Assembly (NCBI GenBank): GCA_964213345.1
Contig: CAXOVX010000010.1
Span: 1-12,986 of the forward strand
Length of the DNA: 12,986 nt
Direction of reading: 5' to 3'
Origin: CAXOVX01 sp964213345
Lineage (GTDB): Bacteria > Pseudomonadota > Alphaproteobacteria > Rickettsiales > Midichloriaceae
The position numbers were made by a program, and so were the translations under genes. Position 1 is the stretch's first letter, and the number at the start of each line of letters is the position of its first letter. Positions 1 to 6,569 of the stretch are shown here, piece by piece. The notes under the pieces are model-generated. The model made no database searches. It was not told the DNA's origin and saw only the letters and a program-made list of their open reading frames with translations.

Positions 1-130
1 ATCCGTAGAAAATGCTTTTTGTAATCTTATGGCTTGTTTGATTTCATACCAATTATCTCCCCCTACAAACCCACTATCTCAACAACTATTATCTTCTAAT
101 CTTATCCTTACTTTATCCTTACTTCGGGGT
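1..130 (+). mobile_element. IS982-family element, 3' end only (copy 1, cut by window edge)
   Basis: This is the right end of an insertion sequence whose remainder lies outside the window. It matches, in the opposite orientation, the 3' end of the fuller copy at 6570-7539: both carry the same transposase C-terminus and end in TTACTTCGGG(G)T followed by TTATAA. The terminal inverted repeat is at 113-130. A stretch of about 12 bp (TTATCCTTACTT type) is present twice in tandem around 103-124, where copy 2 has it once. One extra C in the C-run near 57-63 puts the transposase tail in a different frame from copy 2. The target duplication cannot be judged because the other end is not visible. Confidence 0.85.
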
Positions 131-136
131 TTATAA
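2..136 (+). pseudogene. IS982-family transposase, C-terminal fragment
   Basis: The frame from position 2 encodes SVENAFCNLMACLISYQLS, identical to the C-terminal part of the transposase in the copy at 6570-7539 (its last recognisable block before the stop). After this block the frame departs from copy 2 because of a one-base insertion in the C-run, and it runs through the terminal repeat to a TAA at 134-136. The N-terminal portion lies beyond the window edge, so whether the rest is intact is unknown. The altered tail suggests decay, although the IS982 C-terminus is not strongly constrained. Confidence 0.75.
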
Positions 137-238
137 CTAATCCACACCCTACTCCTTGGCGAAACTAAACATCTAACACATTGCAACTCTATGCTCCGTA
201 TCTCTACATCATCTAAACAAGTAAATTTCGAAAAAAGC

Positions 239-1495
239 CTAATCTACCACAATCAAAGCATGTCTCTTTTTTCCAACAGATAGTTTTATCATGTAGTTTT
301 CACTAAGATGTTGTTTATTAATTATGATACTAACATCATTAGTCAAAATTTGATTATTCACTCTCACACCATCACTCTGTATAAGCTTTTTTGCTTCATT
401 TCCTGAAATAGACAATCTACTCAAAACAAGCAATTTGTACAGTGGGATGCCAGAATCTAATGCTTCCCTAGACACGTTATACCTCGGTAGATCCGCCCCT
501 TCAATTGTTCCATCATAAAACACCTGTTGCGCAGTTTGCCTTGCGCTAACAGCAGCTGCTTCTCCATGACAGAGAGCAGTGGCTTCATCTGCTAACACAA
601 TTTTAGCTTCATTTACTTCCTGCCCTTCTAATTTGGCTAATCTTTCTATCTCAGAGATAGGCAAATCTGTGTATAATTTTAAGAAGCGAATTACATCTGC
701 ATCATCAGTATTACGCCAAAACTGCCAATATTCGTACGGTGATAACATCTCGTTATTCAACCATACAGCACCCTTGACGCTTTTGCCCATCTTAGCCCCG
801 GAAGATGTTGTAATCAAAGGAGTTGTAATGCCAAACAACTCTGCACCTTCAATCTTTCTTGCTAAGTCAATGCCACTTACTATATTTCCCCACTGCTCTG
901 AACCACCAAATTGCAGCTTACAACCATAGCGCCTATATAATTCAACAAAATCATATGCTTGCAACAACATATAGTTGAATTCAAGAAACGTTAATGCTTG
1001 CTCCCTCTCTAAACGCAACCTTACACTATCAAAACCAAGCATTCTATTTACGCTAAAACACCTTCCATAATTCTCTAAAAACTCAAGGTATTTTATCTCT
1101 GCCAACCAATCTGTATTATCTACAATAGTCGCAGAATTATCAATCAGTGGCGTAAAATCTAAAAATTTTTGAATATTTGATAATATGGACTGCTTGTTTC
1201 GCTCTATATCTTCTAGCGTTAACATCTGCCGAGTCTCATCCCTTCCTGAAGGATCACCAATCCCAGTCGTAGCACCTCCTAGAAGTACCAACGGCTTATG
1301 CCCATGCTTCTGTAACACGCGCATGATCATGATCTGCATCAAATTACCTACATGCAACGACTTTGCAGTACAGTCAAACCCAACATACCCAACTACACAC
1401 TCCTCTTCTAACAGCTGGCCTAACTTTCCTACATCAGTGCATTGGTACACATAGCCACGCTCCGCCAGTTCTCGTAACAAATCTGAATCATGCAT
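239..1495 (-). CDS. tyrS: Tyrosyl-tRNA synthetase
   Basis: Charges tRNA-Tyr with tyrosine in the cytoplasm (ATP + Tyr + tRNA to Tyr-tRNA + AMP + PPi). The 418-residue protein is a class Ic synthetase of TyrS1 type. It has the GFDCTA motif near residue 39, the HIGH-equivalent HVGN at 48-51, the tyrosine-pocket segment with QAYD at 179-182, GGSEQWGN at 197-204, the KMSKS-equivalent KMGKS at 235-239, and a C-terminal S4 RNA-binding domain (about 345-418). The length is normal. I chose the ATG at 1495, which gives the family N-terminus (MHDSDLLRELAERGYVYQ). The open frame runs further upstream to about 1579, but that part lies over tRNA-His and is not coding. The Shine-Dalgarno is weak (ATAGG). 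The gene starts 39 nt after the tRNA and is probably co-transcribed with it. Confidence 0.97.
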   Translation of the reverse strand: MHDSDLLRELAERGYVYQCTDVGKLGQLLEEECVVGYVGFDCTAKSLHVGNLMQIMIMRVLQKHGHKPLVLLGGATTGIGDPSGRDETRQMLTLEDIERNKQSILSNIQKFLDFTPLIDNSATIVDNTDWLAEIKYLEFLENYGRCFSVNRMLGFDSVRLRLEREQALTFLEFNYMLLQAYDFVELYRRYGCKLQFGGSEQWGNIVSGIDLARKIEGAELFGITTPLITTSSGAKMGKSVKGAVWLNNEMLSPYEYWQFWRNTDDADVIRFLKLYTDLPISEIERLAKLEGQEVNEAKIVLADEATALCHGEAAAVSARQTAQQVFYDGTIEGADLPRYNVSREALDSGIPLYKLLVLSRLSISGNEAKKLIQSDGVRVNNQILTNDVSIIINKQHLSENYMIKLSVGKKRHALIVVD

Positions 1496-1534
1496 ACACA
1501 ACCTATGAATACAAACAACCCACGAGCACAAAGG

Positions 1535-1612
1535 TGGGGCGAGCAACGGAACTCGAATCCGCGACCCCAAGTACCACAAACTTGTGCTCTAACCACCTGA
1601 GCTATGCCCGCC
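1535..1612 (-). tRNA. tRNA-His (anticodon GTG)
   Basis: Read on the minus strand it folds as a complete cloverleaf. The acceptor GCGGGCA pairs with TGCTCGC (one G-U). U8 and A9 follow, then D-stem GCTC/GAGC. The anticodon stem CAAGT/ACTTG encloses the loop TTGTGGT, so the anticodon is GTG (His). The variable loop is GGGTC, and the T-stem GCGGA/TCCGT encloses TTCGAGT. A G at -1 (position 1612) faces C73 (1538), the bacterial tRNA-His identity pair, and CCA is encoded (1537-1535). The 78 nt include G-1 and CCA. It lies just upstream of tyrS on the same strand. Confidence 0.97.
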
Positions 1613-1673
1613 ATCTGAAGTACGAACCCAACTGTAACCACTAAAAACAGTCGCAACTTCGCACAGCGCATAC

Positions 1674-1702
1674 ATTGTATTATATCTATGGCATAAAATC
1701 AA
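1674..1702 (-). promoter_or_regulatory. Putative sigma70-type promoter for tRNA-His/tyrS
   Basis: On the minus strand there is a -35-like TTGATT (1702-1697), a 17-bp spacer and a -10-like TACAAT (1679-1674). Transcription would start near 1667, about 55 nt before the tRNA 5' end. It lies directly after the stop codon of the upstream repeat-protein gene, so read-through from that gene is also possible. A nearer TATAAT overlaps the spacer but has no suitably spaced -35. Prediction from sequence only. Confidence 0.5.
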
Positions 1703-1703
1703 A

Positions 1704-2552
1704 CTACTTTTGCAAGAGCTCTCCCTGTGCTTGCTTTACATTTCCGGTAAATTTACCCAACGACACGTTATTATCTTTTAGCCACTTCAATGCGCCTTCA
1801 CCACCAACAGCGCAACCATTTTGTACAGCAAATTGCGCATATGCCTCTTTTTTCCCTTTTAAAGGTTCATTATCGATTGCCCACTGTAGCGCAGGCTTAT
1901 CACCAATTTTACAATCATTTCTTATAGCATATTCAATTGCTTCTTTTTTCTCTATTTTTCCTTTCTCAAATGCCCACTGTATCACAGGTTTTTTATCTAC
2001 AAATATATTATTTTTTATAGCTCCCTTAACTGGCTCTTCACCACCAATTTTGATATTATGATCAATTGCATACTCCAATGCAGTGCCATTATCTATTTTA
2101 TAATTTTTCGCAACTGCCCATTGTACAGCGGAAACTTCACCAACTTTGCAATCATTCTCTACTGCAAATTTGATCACATCATTTTTTAACATCTTCCCTT
2201 CCGTTACAGCCCAGTCCGCAGCAGCAACACCATCTACTTTTAGATTATCCTTTATTGCATGTTGTATAAAATAATTGGTTCCAACAGCCCTTTCCAAGCC
2301 CTCCAGATTCTGAGCCCATTCTACTGCTGGCTGATCCCCTACTTTTAAATCCTGCTTCATAGCTGCTTCTACACAACGCAGCAAATACCGCGCTTGCCTA
2401 TCTGCATCTCGCGTCTCTCCCTTAGTCCAAATCACAGCATCTAAATTGTTGTTAAGCATAAACTTATCGAAGTACCACTGCAGTGCAAACTTTTCTCCTA
2501 TCTTGTCATTATTTAATATTTTATCTTCTAGTTCTTTTTGAGTTACTTTCAT
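1704..2552 (-). CDS. Unrecognised 16-residue tandem-repeat protein
   Basis: I do not recognise this 282-residue protein. Apart from a short head, it is built of about thirteen degenerate repeats of 15-17 residues with consensus K-[IV]-G-x3-A-[LV]-x-[WY]-A-[IV]-x-N-[ND]. Unit starts fall near residues 17, 70, 86, 105, 120, 136, 152, 168, 184, 199, 215, 231 and 248. Clear units include KVGEVSAVQWA (136-146) and KIGDKPALQWA (215-225). Each unit looks like one amphipathic helix plus a polar turn, so an alpha-solenoid, possibly paired into 32-residue hairpins, is a reasonable guess. There is no signal peptide or membrane segment. The ATG at 2552 is preferred over an in-frame start 54 nt upstream because AAGGAGGG lies 5 nt before it. 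A cytosolic scaffold or a secreted host-interaction protein are both possible; function is unknown. Confidence 0.85.
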   Translation of the reverse strand: MKVTQKELEDKILNNDKIGEKFALQWYFDKFMLNNNLDAVIWTKGETRDADRQARYLLRCVEAAMKQDLKVGDQPAVEWAQNLEGLERAVGTNYFIQHAIKDNLKVDGVAAADWAVTEGKMLKNDVIKFAVENDCKVGEVSAVQWAVAKNYKIDNGTALEYAIDHNIKIGGEEPVKGAIKNNIFVDKKPVIQWAFEKGKIEKKEAIEYAIRNDCKIGDKPALQWAIDNEPLKGKKEAYAQFAVQNGCAVGGEGALKWLKDNNVSLGKFTGNVKQAQGELLQK

Positions 2553-2557
2553 ATATA

Positions 2558-2565
2558 CCCTCCTT
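2558..2565 (-). promoter_or_regulatory. Strong Shine-Dalgarno deciding the start of the repeat protein
   Basis: AAGGAGGG on the minus strand, 5 nt (TATAT) before the ATG at 2552. It fixes this start rather than the upstream in-frame start at 2606. It is the only near-perfect Shine-Dalgarno sequence I found before a gene in the window; most other genes have weak ones or none visible. Confidence 0.8.
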
Positions 2566-2584
2566 ATTGATGGTCTCAAACGTA

Positions 2585-2620
2585 AGCGTACATCAACAAA
2601 ACGCAAGAGTCAACGCGTTG
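2585..2620 (-). promoter_or_regulatory. Candidate promoter with overlapping palindrome
   Basis: On the minus strand TTGACT (2613-2608) is followed after 17 bp by TACGCT (2590-2585), giving a possible promoter with a leader of about 26 nt before the repeat-protein ATG. The -10 matches consensus poorly (3 of 6). A perfect 10-bp palindrome, CAACGCGTTG (2611-2620), overlaps the -35 and could be an operator, but a 10-bp palindrome can arise by chance. Confidence 0.3.
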
Positions 2621-2788
2621 TAAAACAATAAACTACTAGAGAATGACATAGCTACATTAATTGCTCAATGACTCTGATATAACAAAATTCAGCAATATTA
2701 AATGTACCTACCCGATATTTGAGCTGCCCAAATCTCAAAAAGGTCCATAATTGAGCTATCGAGAAATTAACGTAATATCAAGGGCATT

Positions 2789-2805
2789 AAAATGGGACTT
2801 GGTAT
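2789..2805. repeat. Single terminal half of the ATACCAAGTCCCATTTT repeat element
   Basis: The 17 bases at 2789-2805 (AAAATGGGACTTGGTAT) are identical to the right terminus of the 110-bp element at 12787-12896. They begin 1 bp beyond the hemW stop codon. A left terminus is not convincing here; the segment from about 2729 (CCCAAATCTCAAAAAGG) might be a decayed one. Best read as the remnant of a third copy. Confidence 0.7.
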
Positions 2806-2806
2806 A

Positions 2807-4015
2807 TCACGCAAAAAGTATCTCTATGATGCTATCGAGTACTAACACACCCTTTAGCGTTAATCTTACTCTATCTTCAACATCTTCCAGTAGACCGAGT
2901 TTTTTCAGTTCTATGATATTACTATCGTAAAAATAAGGCTGCTTGATTATACCTTGTCTTAAACGTAATCCCATCAATGCAGCTTCTACTTGCATTTGCT
3001 TTAATTCTAATGATTGCACATGAGCAAGACCATGACCTTTTTTAAATACCTGTGTAAGCCAAGTTTTTGGATATTTTACATCAACACTGGCTATTTTGGA
3101 CTGATCACTATTTGCATTTGTTACACCAAAGGCATATAGTTCTTTGTTTTGCTCATTTAAGGTGATTCTACTATGCGCCCCCGGACCTATGCCCAAATAA
3201 TCCTTATACATCCAGTAGTGCAAATTGTGCCTGCATTCATACCTGCTTGTTGCATGATTTGATACCTCATATGCGGGCAAATTGTACTTATTCATAATTT
3301 CTTGAGTCAATTCATATAACTCTGCAGCTAATTCATTATCCATAGGCTTGAAACGCCCTAATCTGACCAAATGCGAAAAACGTGTATTTTTTTCTATAGT
3401 CAACTGATATAATGACATGTGTCTGTTTGCCAAACATACAGCATATTTTAACTCAGATTCCCATGAAGTTAGAGATTGGTTGGGTAGTGCATAAATGAGA
3501 TCTAGTGAGTAATTATCAAAGTACTTTGTGGTATTTTTTATTGCAAGTACAGCTTCTTCAGCACTATGGGTACGACCCAAAAAACGTAAATTATTCTCAC
3601 ATAAACTTTGAATACCCAATGATACTCTATTGATGCCCGCATTTTTAAAATTTTCCAATTGACTTATCTCAATTGATGTGGGGTTTGCTTCAAGTGTAAT
3701 CTCCACATCGTCTGAAAAAGTACTATTTTTTGATAAAGTATTAAGAACATTACATATGGTATCTGGCTTTGCTAAAGATGGTGTACCTCCACCAAAAAAT
3801 ACACTACTTATCGTATAAAGTTTTAGCAGAGGCCCATAGTAATTTATAGCCTGCTCGTATGCTAAAAACCATTTTGCATGATCTATATTTTGCCTTGCAT
3901 AGCTGTTAAAATCACAGTATGGACATTTGTTTTTACAAAAAGGCCAGTGTATATATACAGCTAAACTTTTAGTATGATTTAATTTATCGTTTGTATAACA
4001 TGTTTTGCTTTGCAT
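2807..4015 (-). CDS. hemW: HemW-like radical SAM protein (heme chaperone)
   Basis: Predicted HemW, formerly annotated as oxygen-independent coproporphyrinogen III oxidase-like. In other bacteria HemW binds heme and helps insert it into respiratory proteins. The 402-residue protein has the radical SAM cluster motif C27-K-N-K-C31-P-Y-C34 inside the HemW-type context YIHWPFCKNKCPYCDF, the SAM-contacting GGGTPS at 75-80, the EANP segment near 110-113, and the family block RHNLHYW...YLGIGPGAHSR in the C-terminal half. The length is usual for the family. HemN proper has a longer N-terminus and different flanking residues, so HemW is preferred. The start is the first ATG; the Shine-Dalgarno is weak. 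The gene is divergent from ffh across a 119-bp gap and ends 1 bp from a repeat-element terminus. Confidence 0.93.
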   Translation of the reverse strand: MQSKTCYTNDKLNHTKSLAVYIHWPFCKNKCPYCDFNSYARQNIDHAKWFLAYEQAINYYGPLLKLYTISSVFFGGGTPSLAKPDTICNVLNTLSKNSTFSDDVEITLEANPTSIEISQLENFKNAGINRVSLGIQSLCENNLRFLGRTHSAEEAVLAIKNTTKYFDNYSLDLIYALPNQSLTSWESELKYAVCLANRHMSLYQLTIEKNTRFSHLVRLGRFKPMDNELAAELYELTQEIMNKYNLPAYEVSNHATSRYECRHNLHYWMYKDYLGIGPGAHSRITLNEQNKELYAFGVTNANSDQSKIASVDVKYPKTWLTQVFKKGHGLAHVQSLELKQMQVEAALMGLRLRQGIIKQPYFYDSNIIELKKLGLLEDVEDRVRLTLKGVLVLDSIIEILFA

Positions 4016-4041
4016 TATCCATTTGCACTAATTACCTTTTT

Positions 4042-4050
4042 AGTATATCA
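4042..4050 (-). promoter_or_regulatory. Extended -10 element, putative hemW promoter
   Basis: On the minus strand TGATATACT fits an extended -10 (TGnTATACT) about 27-35 nt upstream of the hemW ATG. No good -35 is visible, which is compatible with extended -10 promoters. No matching promoter stood out for ffh on the other strand. Confidence 0.4.
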
Positions 4051-4134
4051 AACTCATTTGTAGTGCTTTATTTTTCCTCACATACAGCAGGGTTTCGTAG
4101 TAAAAATTTTTAATAAAAACATAATGATGTATAT

Positions 4135-5571
4135 ATGTTTTCTGCGCTATCTAACACGTTAACCGAAATTTTTAAAAAACTAAAAGGTAGAGGCACGCTA
4201 TCTGAAGACAATATTGATGCAGCTATGCGTGAAATCAGGGTAGCATTGTTAGAAGCTGATGTCGCACTGCCTGTGATAAAGGAATTTATAGCAAATGTAA
4301 AGAGGAAAGCCATAGGTGCAACAGTTACAAAAAGCATATTGCCTGGACAGATGGTTGTAAAAATAGTTTATGATGAAATGGTCAGTATTTTAGGCGGGAT
4401 ATCAGAAAATGTAGAAGAATTAGACAAAAAAATTACTAACGAAATGCCAGAAATATGGCATAGTGACACAAAACAAGCACCTATGGAGTTGTTCGCAGAG
4501 AAATTGAATTTGAATTTTGCTTGCACTCCGCCCGCAGTCGTCATGCTGATAGGGTTGCAGGGATCGGGAAAAACGACTACAGCTGCTAAATTAGCACTAA
4601 AATTAAAGAAAAAGCACAAAAAGACCGTATTGCTTATCTCAACGGACGTATACAGGCCAGCTGCACAGCTACAGCTAGAAACATTGGGAAAACAAATTGA
4701 GGTACCCACTTTACCGATAGTAGAAGATCAGCTACCCATTCAAATCACAAAACGTGGGTTAGAGCTTGCAAAAGCAAAAGCGTACGATGTAGTAATTCTA
4801 GATACAGCCGGACGTCTCCAAACAAATGATCAACTCATCGCAGAACTCCAAGAATTAAAAAAAATTTCTAGTCCTATGGAAATTTTGTTGGTAAGTGATG
4901 CCATGATTGGGCAAGAGTCGATTAAAGTAGCGCAAGAATTTCATAATAAGGTTGGCATGACAGGTATTGTGTTAACTAAATTAGATGGAGATGCTAGGGG
5001 TGGAGCAGCCCTGAGCATGAGGGTAATCACAGACTGTCCCATAAAATTTATAGGTGTTGGAGAAAAATTGAGTGATTTAGAATGTTTTTACCCTGATAGG
5101 ATAGCCTCTCGTATTTTAGGCATGGGTGATGTAGTGTCGTTGGTGGAAAAAGCTACAGCAAATATCAACATAGAAGAAGCCCATAAAATCGCAGCTAAAG
5201 TACAAAAAGGGCATTTTGATATGAACGATCTATTAATGCAAATCAAAAATTTACGAAAAATAGATAATATAGGCTCTTTATTGGGGTTAATACCAGGCTT
5301 AGGAAAGCTAAAAGGCAAGCTTTCTCAACAGGTGGATAAGCAAATGATCAAAAGACAGGAAGCCATAATATATTCTATGACTGCAAAAGAAAGACGTGCA
5401 CCCCAAATCATCAACTCTTCCCGAAAAAAAAGAATTGTAAAGGGAGCTGGAGTAACAATACAAGAAGTTAATAGATTATTAAAACAATACTTAGAGATGC
5501 AATCCATGGTGAGAAAAATAGGTAAAATGGATAGTAATTCATTACAAAAAATGACAAAAATGTTCCAATGA
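4135..5571 (+). CDS. ffh: Signal recognition particle GTPase Ffh, with inserted segment
   Basis: Protein subunit of the signal recognition particle; with 4.5S RNA it directs nascent membrane proteins to FtsY and the translocon. The 478 residues comprise the N domain (1-88), the G domain and the M domain (about 330-478). GTPase motifs are G1 GLQGSGKTT (140-148), G2 DVYRPAA (171-177), G3 DTAGR (223-227), G4 TKLDGD (281-286) and the closing GVGEKLSDLE. Between the N domain and G1, residues about 89-122 are extra by comparison with Escherichia coli Ffh from memory (about 33 residues, rich in E, K, D and N). The methionine-rich C-terminal tail is short. No Shine-Dalgarno is visible before the ATG. 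The 219 bp to rimP are A-rich and hold only a weak 5-bp hairpin near 5685, so a shared transcript with rimP is possible. Confidence 0.97.
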   Translation: MFSALSNTLTEIFKKLKGRGTLSEDNIDAAMREIRVALLEADVALPVIKEFIANVKRKAIGATVTKSILPGQMVVKIVYDEMVSILGGISENVEELDKKITNEMPEIWHSDTKQAPMELFAEKLNLNFACTPPAVVMLIGLQGSGKTTTAAKLALKLKKKHKKTVLLISTDVYRPAAQLQLETLGKQIEVPTLPIVEDQLPIQITKRGLELAKAKAYDVVILDTAGRLQTNDQLIAELQELKKISSPMEILLVSDAMIGQESIKVAQEFHNKVGMTGIVLTKLDGDARGGAALSMRVITDCPIKFIGVGEKLSDLECFYPDRIASRILGMGDVVSLVEKATANINIEEAHKIAAKVQKGHFDMNDLLMQIKNLRKIDNIGSLLGLIPGLGKLKGKLSQQVDKQMIKRQEAIIYSMTAKERRAPQIINSSRKKRIVKGAGVTIQEVNRLLKQYLEMQSMVRKIGKMDSNSLQKMTKMFQ

Positions 5572-5790
5572 ATTTTTTATGGGTACTATGCGGGAAATTG
5601 CAAAAATAATACTGATATTCCGCCCATTATTGCCAATAAAAAAATTAAAAAATCAACAAAACAAATAGAAGAGGTTGAAAAAAGCTTTACAAGCTAATTT
5701 ACTAAGACGAAAAATCCGTAGACTCAATATAACAAAAAAACAAATTGACGTTATATATTTATAAAAAATTCATGTTCAAATGATTCTTAT

Positions 5791-6342
5791 ATGATATTCC
5801 GCAGCCAAGCAGAAAAAAAAATATACAACATACTTCATAGTCCATTGATGACACTAGGATATGAGATTGTTAGAGTAAGAATACTAAAAAATGGAGCAGT
5901 AAAAATTATCCAGATAATGATAGATAGAGAAGTAGGATTCGTCACAATAGAAGATTGCGAAAGAGTGAGTAAGCATAGCTTAGTTTTTTTAAATGTGGAC
6001 AATGTTGTGGGAGAAGAAAATTATAATTTAGAAATCAGCTCTCCAGGCATTAATAGACCATTGACTAGCATGCAGGATTTTGCACGTTCTTGTGGAAAAA
6101 ATGTAAAAATAACAACCTTTAGAAAGGTACAAGGACGCAACAGTTTTACTGGAATATTACAAAAAATCGAGGATAAACATATAGTAATATCAATTGGTCT
6201 AGATAAAAAGAACGATACATCCACCGCAGAGGTGATAATAGACGTGGATAACATATCAGAGGCAAAACTGAATATTAATTATGACGACATACTTAAAAAA
6301 GGACAGAAACGTCAATTAAACAAAAAGGGCCATGCAAATTAG
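5791..6342 (+). CDS. rimP: Ribosome maturation factor RimP
   Basis: Assists late assembly of the 30S subunit. The 183-residue protein has the N-terminal RimP domain (LGYEIVRVRILKNGAVK, then IMIDRE and TIEDCERVSKHS), the family signature LEISSPGINRPLT near residues 81-93, and a C-terminal SH3-like domain (about 100-165) ending in a lysine-rich tail. The length is within the usual range. The first ATG is used; no Shine-Dalgarno is evident. In most bacteria, including Rickettsia, rimP leads a rimP-nusA-infB operon. Here the gene is followed within 54 bp by a decayed repeat and then an IS982 copy, and neither nusA nor infB is in the window. Confidence 0.95.
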   Translation: MIFRSQAEKKIYNILHSPLMTLGYEIVRVRILKNGAVKIIQIMIDREVGFVTIEDCERVSKHSLVFLNVDNVVGEENYNLEISSPGINRPLTSMQDFARSCGKNVKITTFRKVQGRNSFTGILQKIEDKHIVISIGLDKKNDTSTAEVIIDVDNISEAKLNINYDDILKKGQKRQLNKKGHAN

Positions 6343-6395
6343 TACTAACTTCTGCGTTCGTAAAAAATCAAGCTCGCAATTAACAGCATTTTCTC

Positions 6396-6525
6396 ATGCC
6401 AAATCCCGTTTTTTAATAAGCACTAGGAGCACACAATAGTGGGGGCAAAGGAGGTAGATCTCTACATGATTGAACCCAGAACCTCCGCAGCGCAACAACG
6501 TGGGTATTAAAAAGGGGATGTAAAA
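6396..6525. repeat. Decayed copy of the palindromic repeat element
   Basis: This is a diverged relative of the element at 12787-12896. The left end (ATGCCAAATCCCGTTTTTTA) aligns with ATACCAAGTCCCATTTTAAA. The right part keeps the internal block GCAGCGCAACAACGTG (GCAGTGCGACAACGTG in the intact copy), followed by AAAAAGGGGATGTAAAAT in place of AAAAATGGGACTTGGTAT. The TCTCT..ATGATTG segment in the middle also aligns. It starts 54 bp after the rimP stop codon. The alignment was done by eye, so the boundaries are approximate. Confidence 0.65.
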
Positions 6526-6569
6526 TTCCCCGCTCTAACTGATCATAACCCACTTGAGTTTGCTTATAA

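Noticed and set aside
1496..1579. In-frame upstream extension of tyrS
   Set aside because: It lies over the tRNA-His gene, and the peptide does not resemble the TyrRS N-terminus; the ATG at 1495 gives the normal length.
2519..2557. CsbD-like stress protein or named repeat family for the repeat protein
   Set aside because: The C-terminal GNVKQAQGELLQK only loosely recalls CsbD, and no ankyrin, TPR or Sel1 signature is present. The resemblance is too short to use.
5572..5790. Short frames just after ffh, including one whose ATG overlaps the ffh stop codon
   Set aside because: On careful counting they all end within 15-25 codons, and the A-rich sequence explains them. A 5-bp hairpin near 5685 is too weak to call a terminator.
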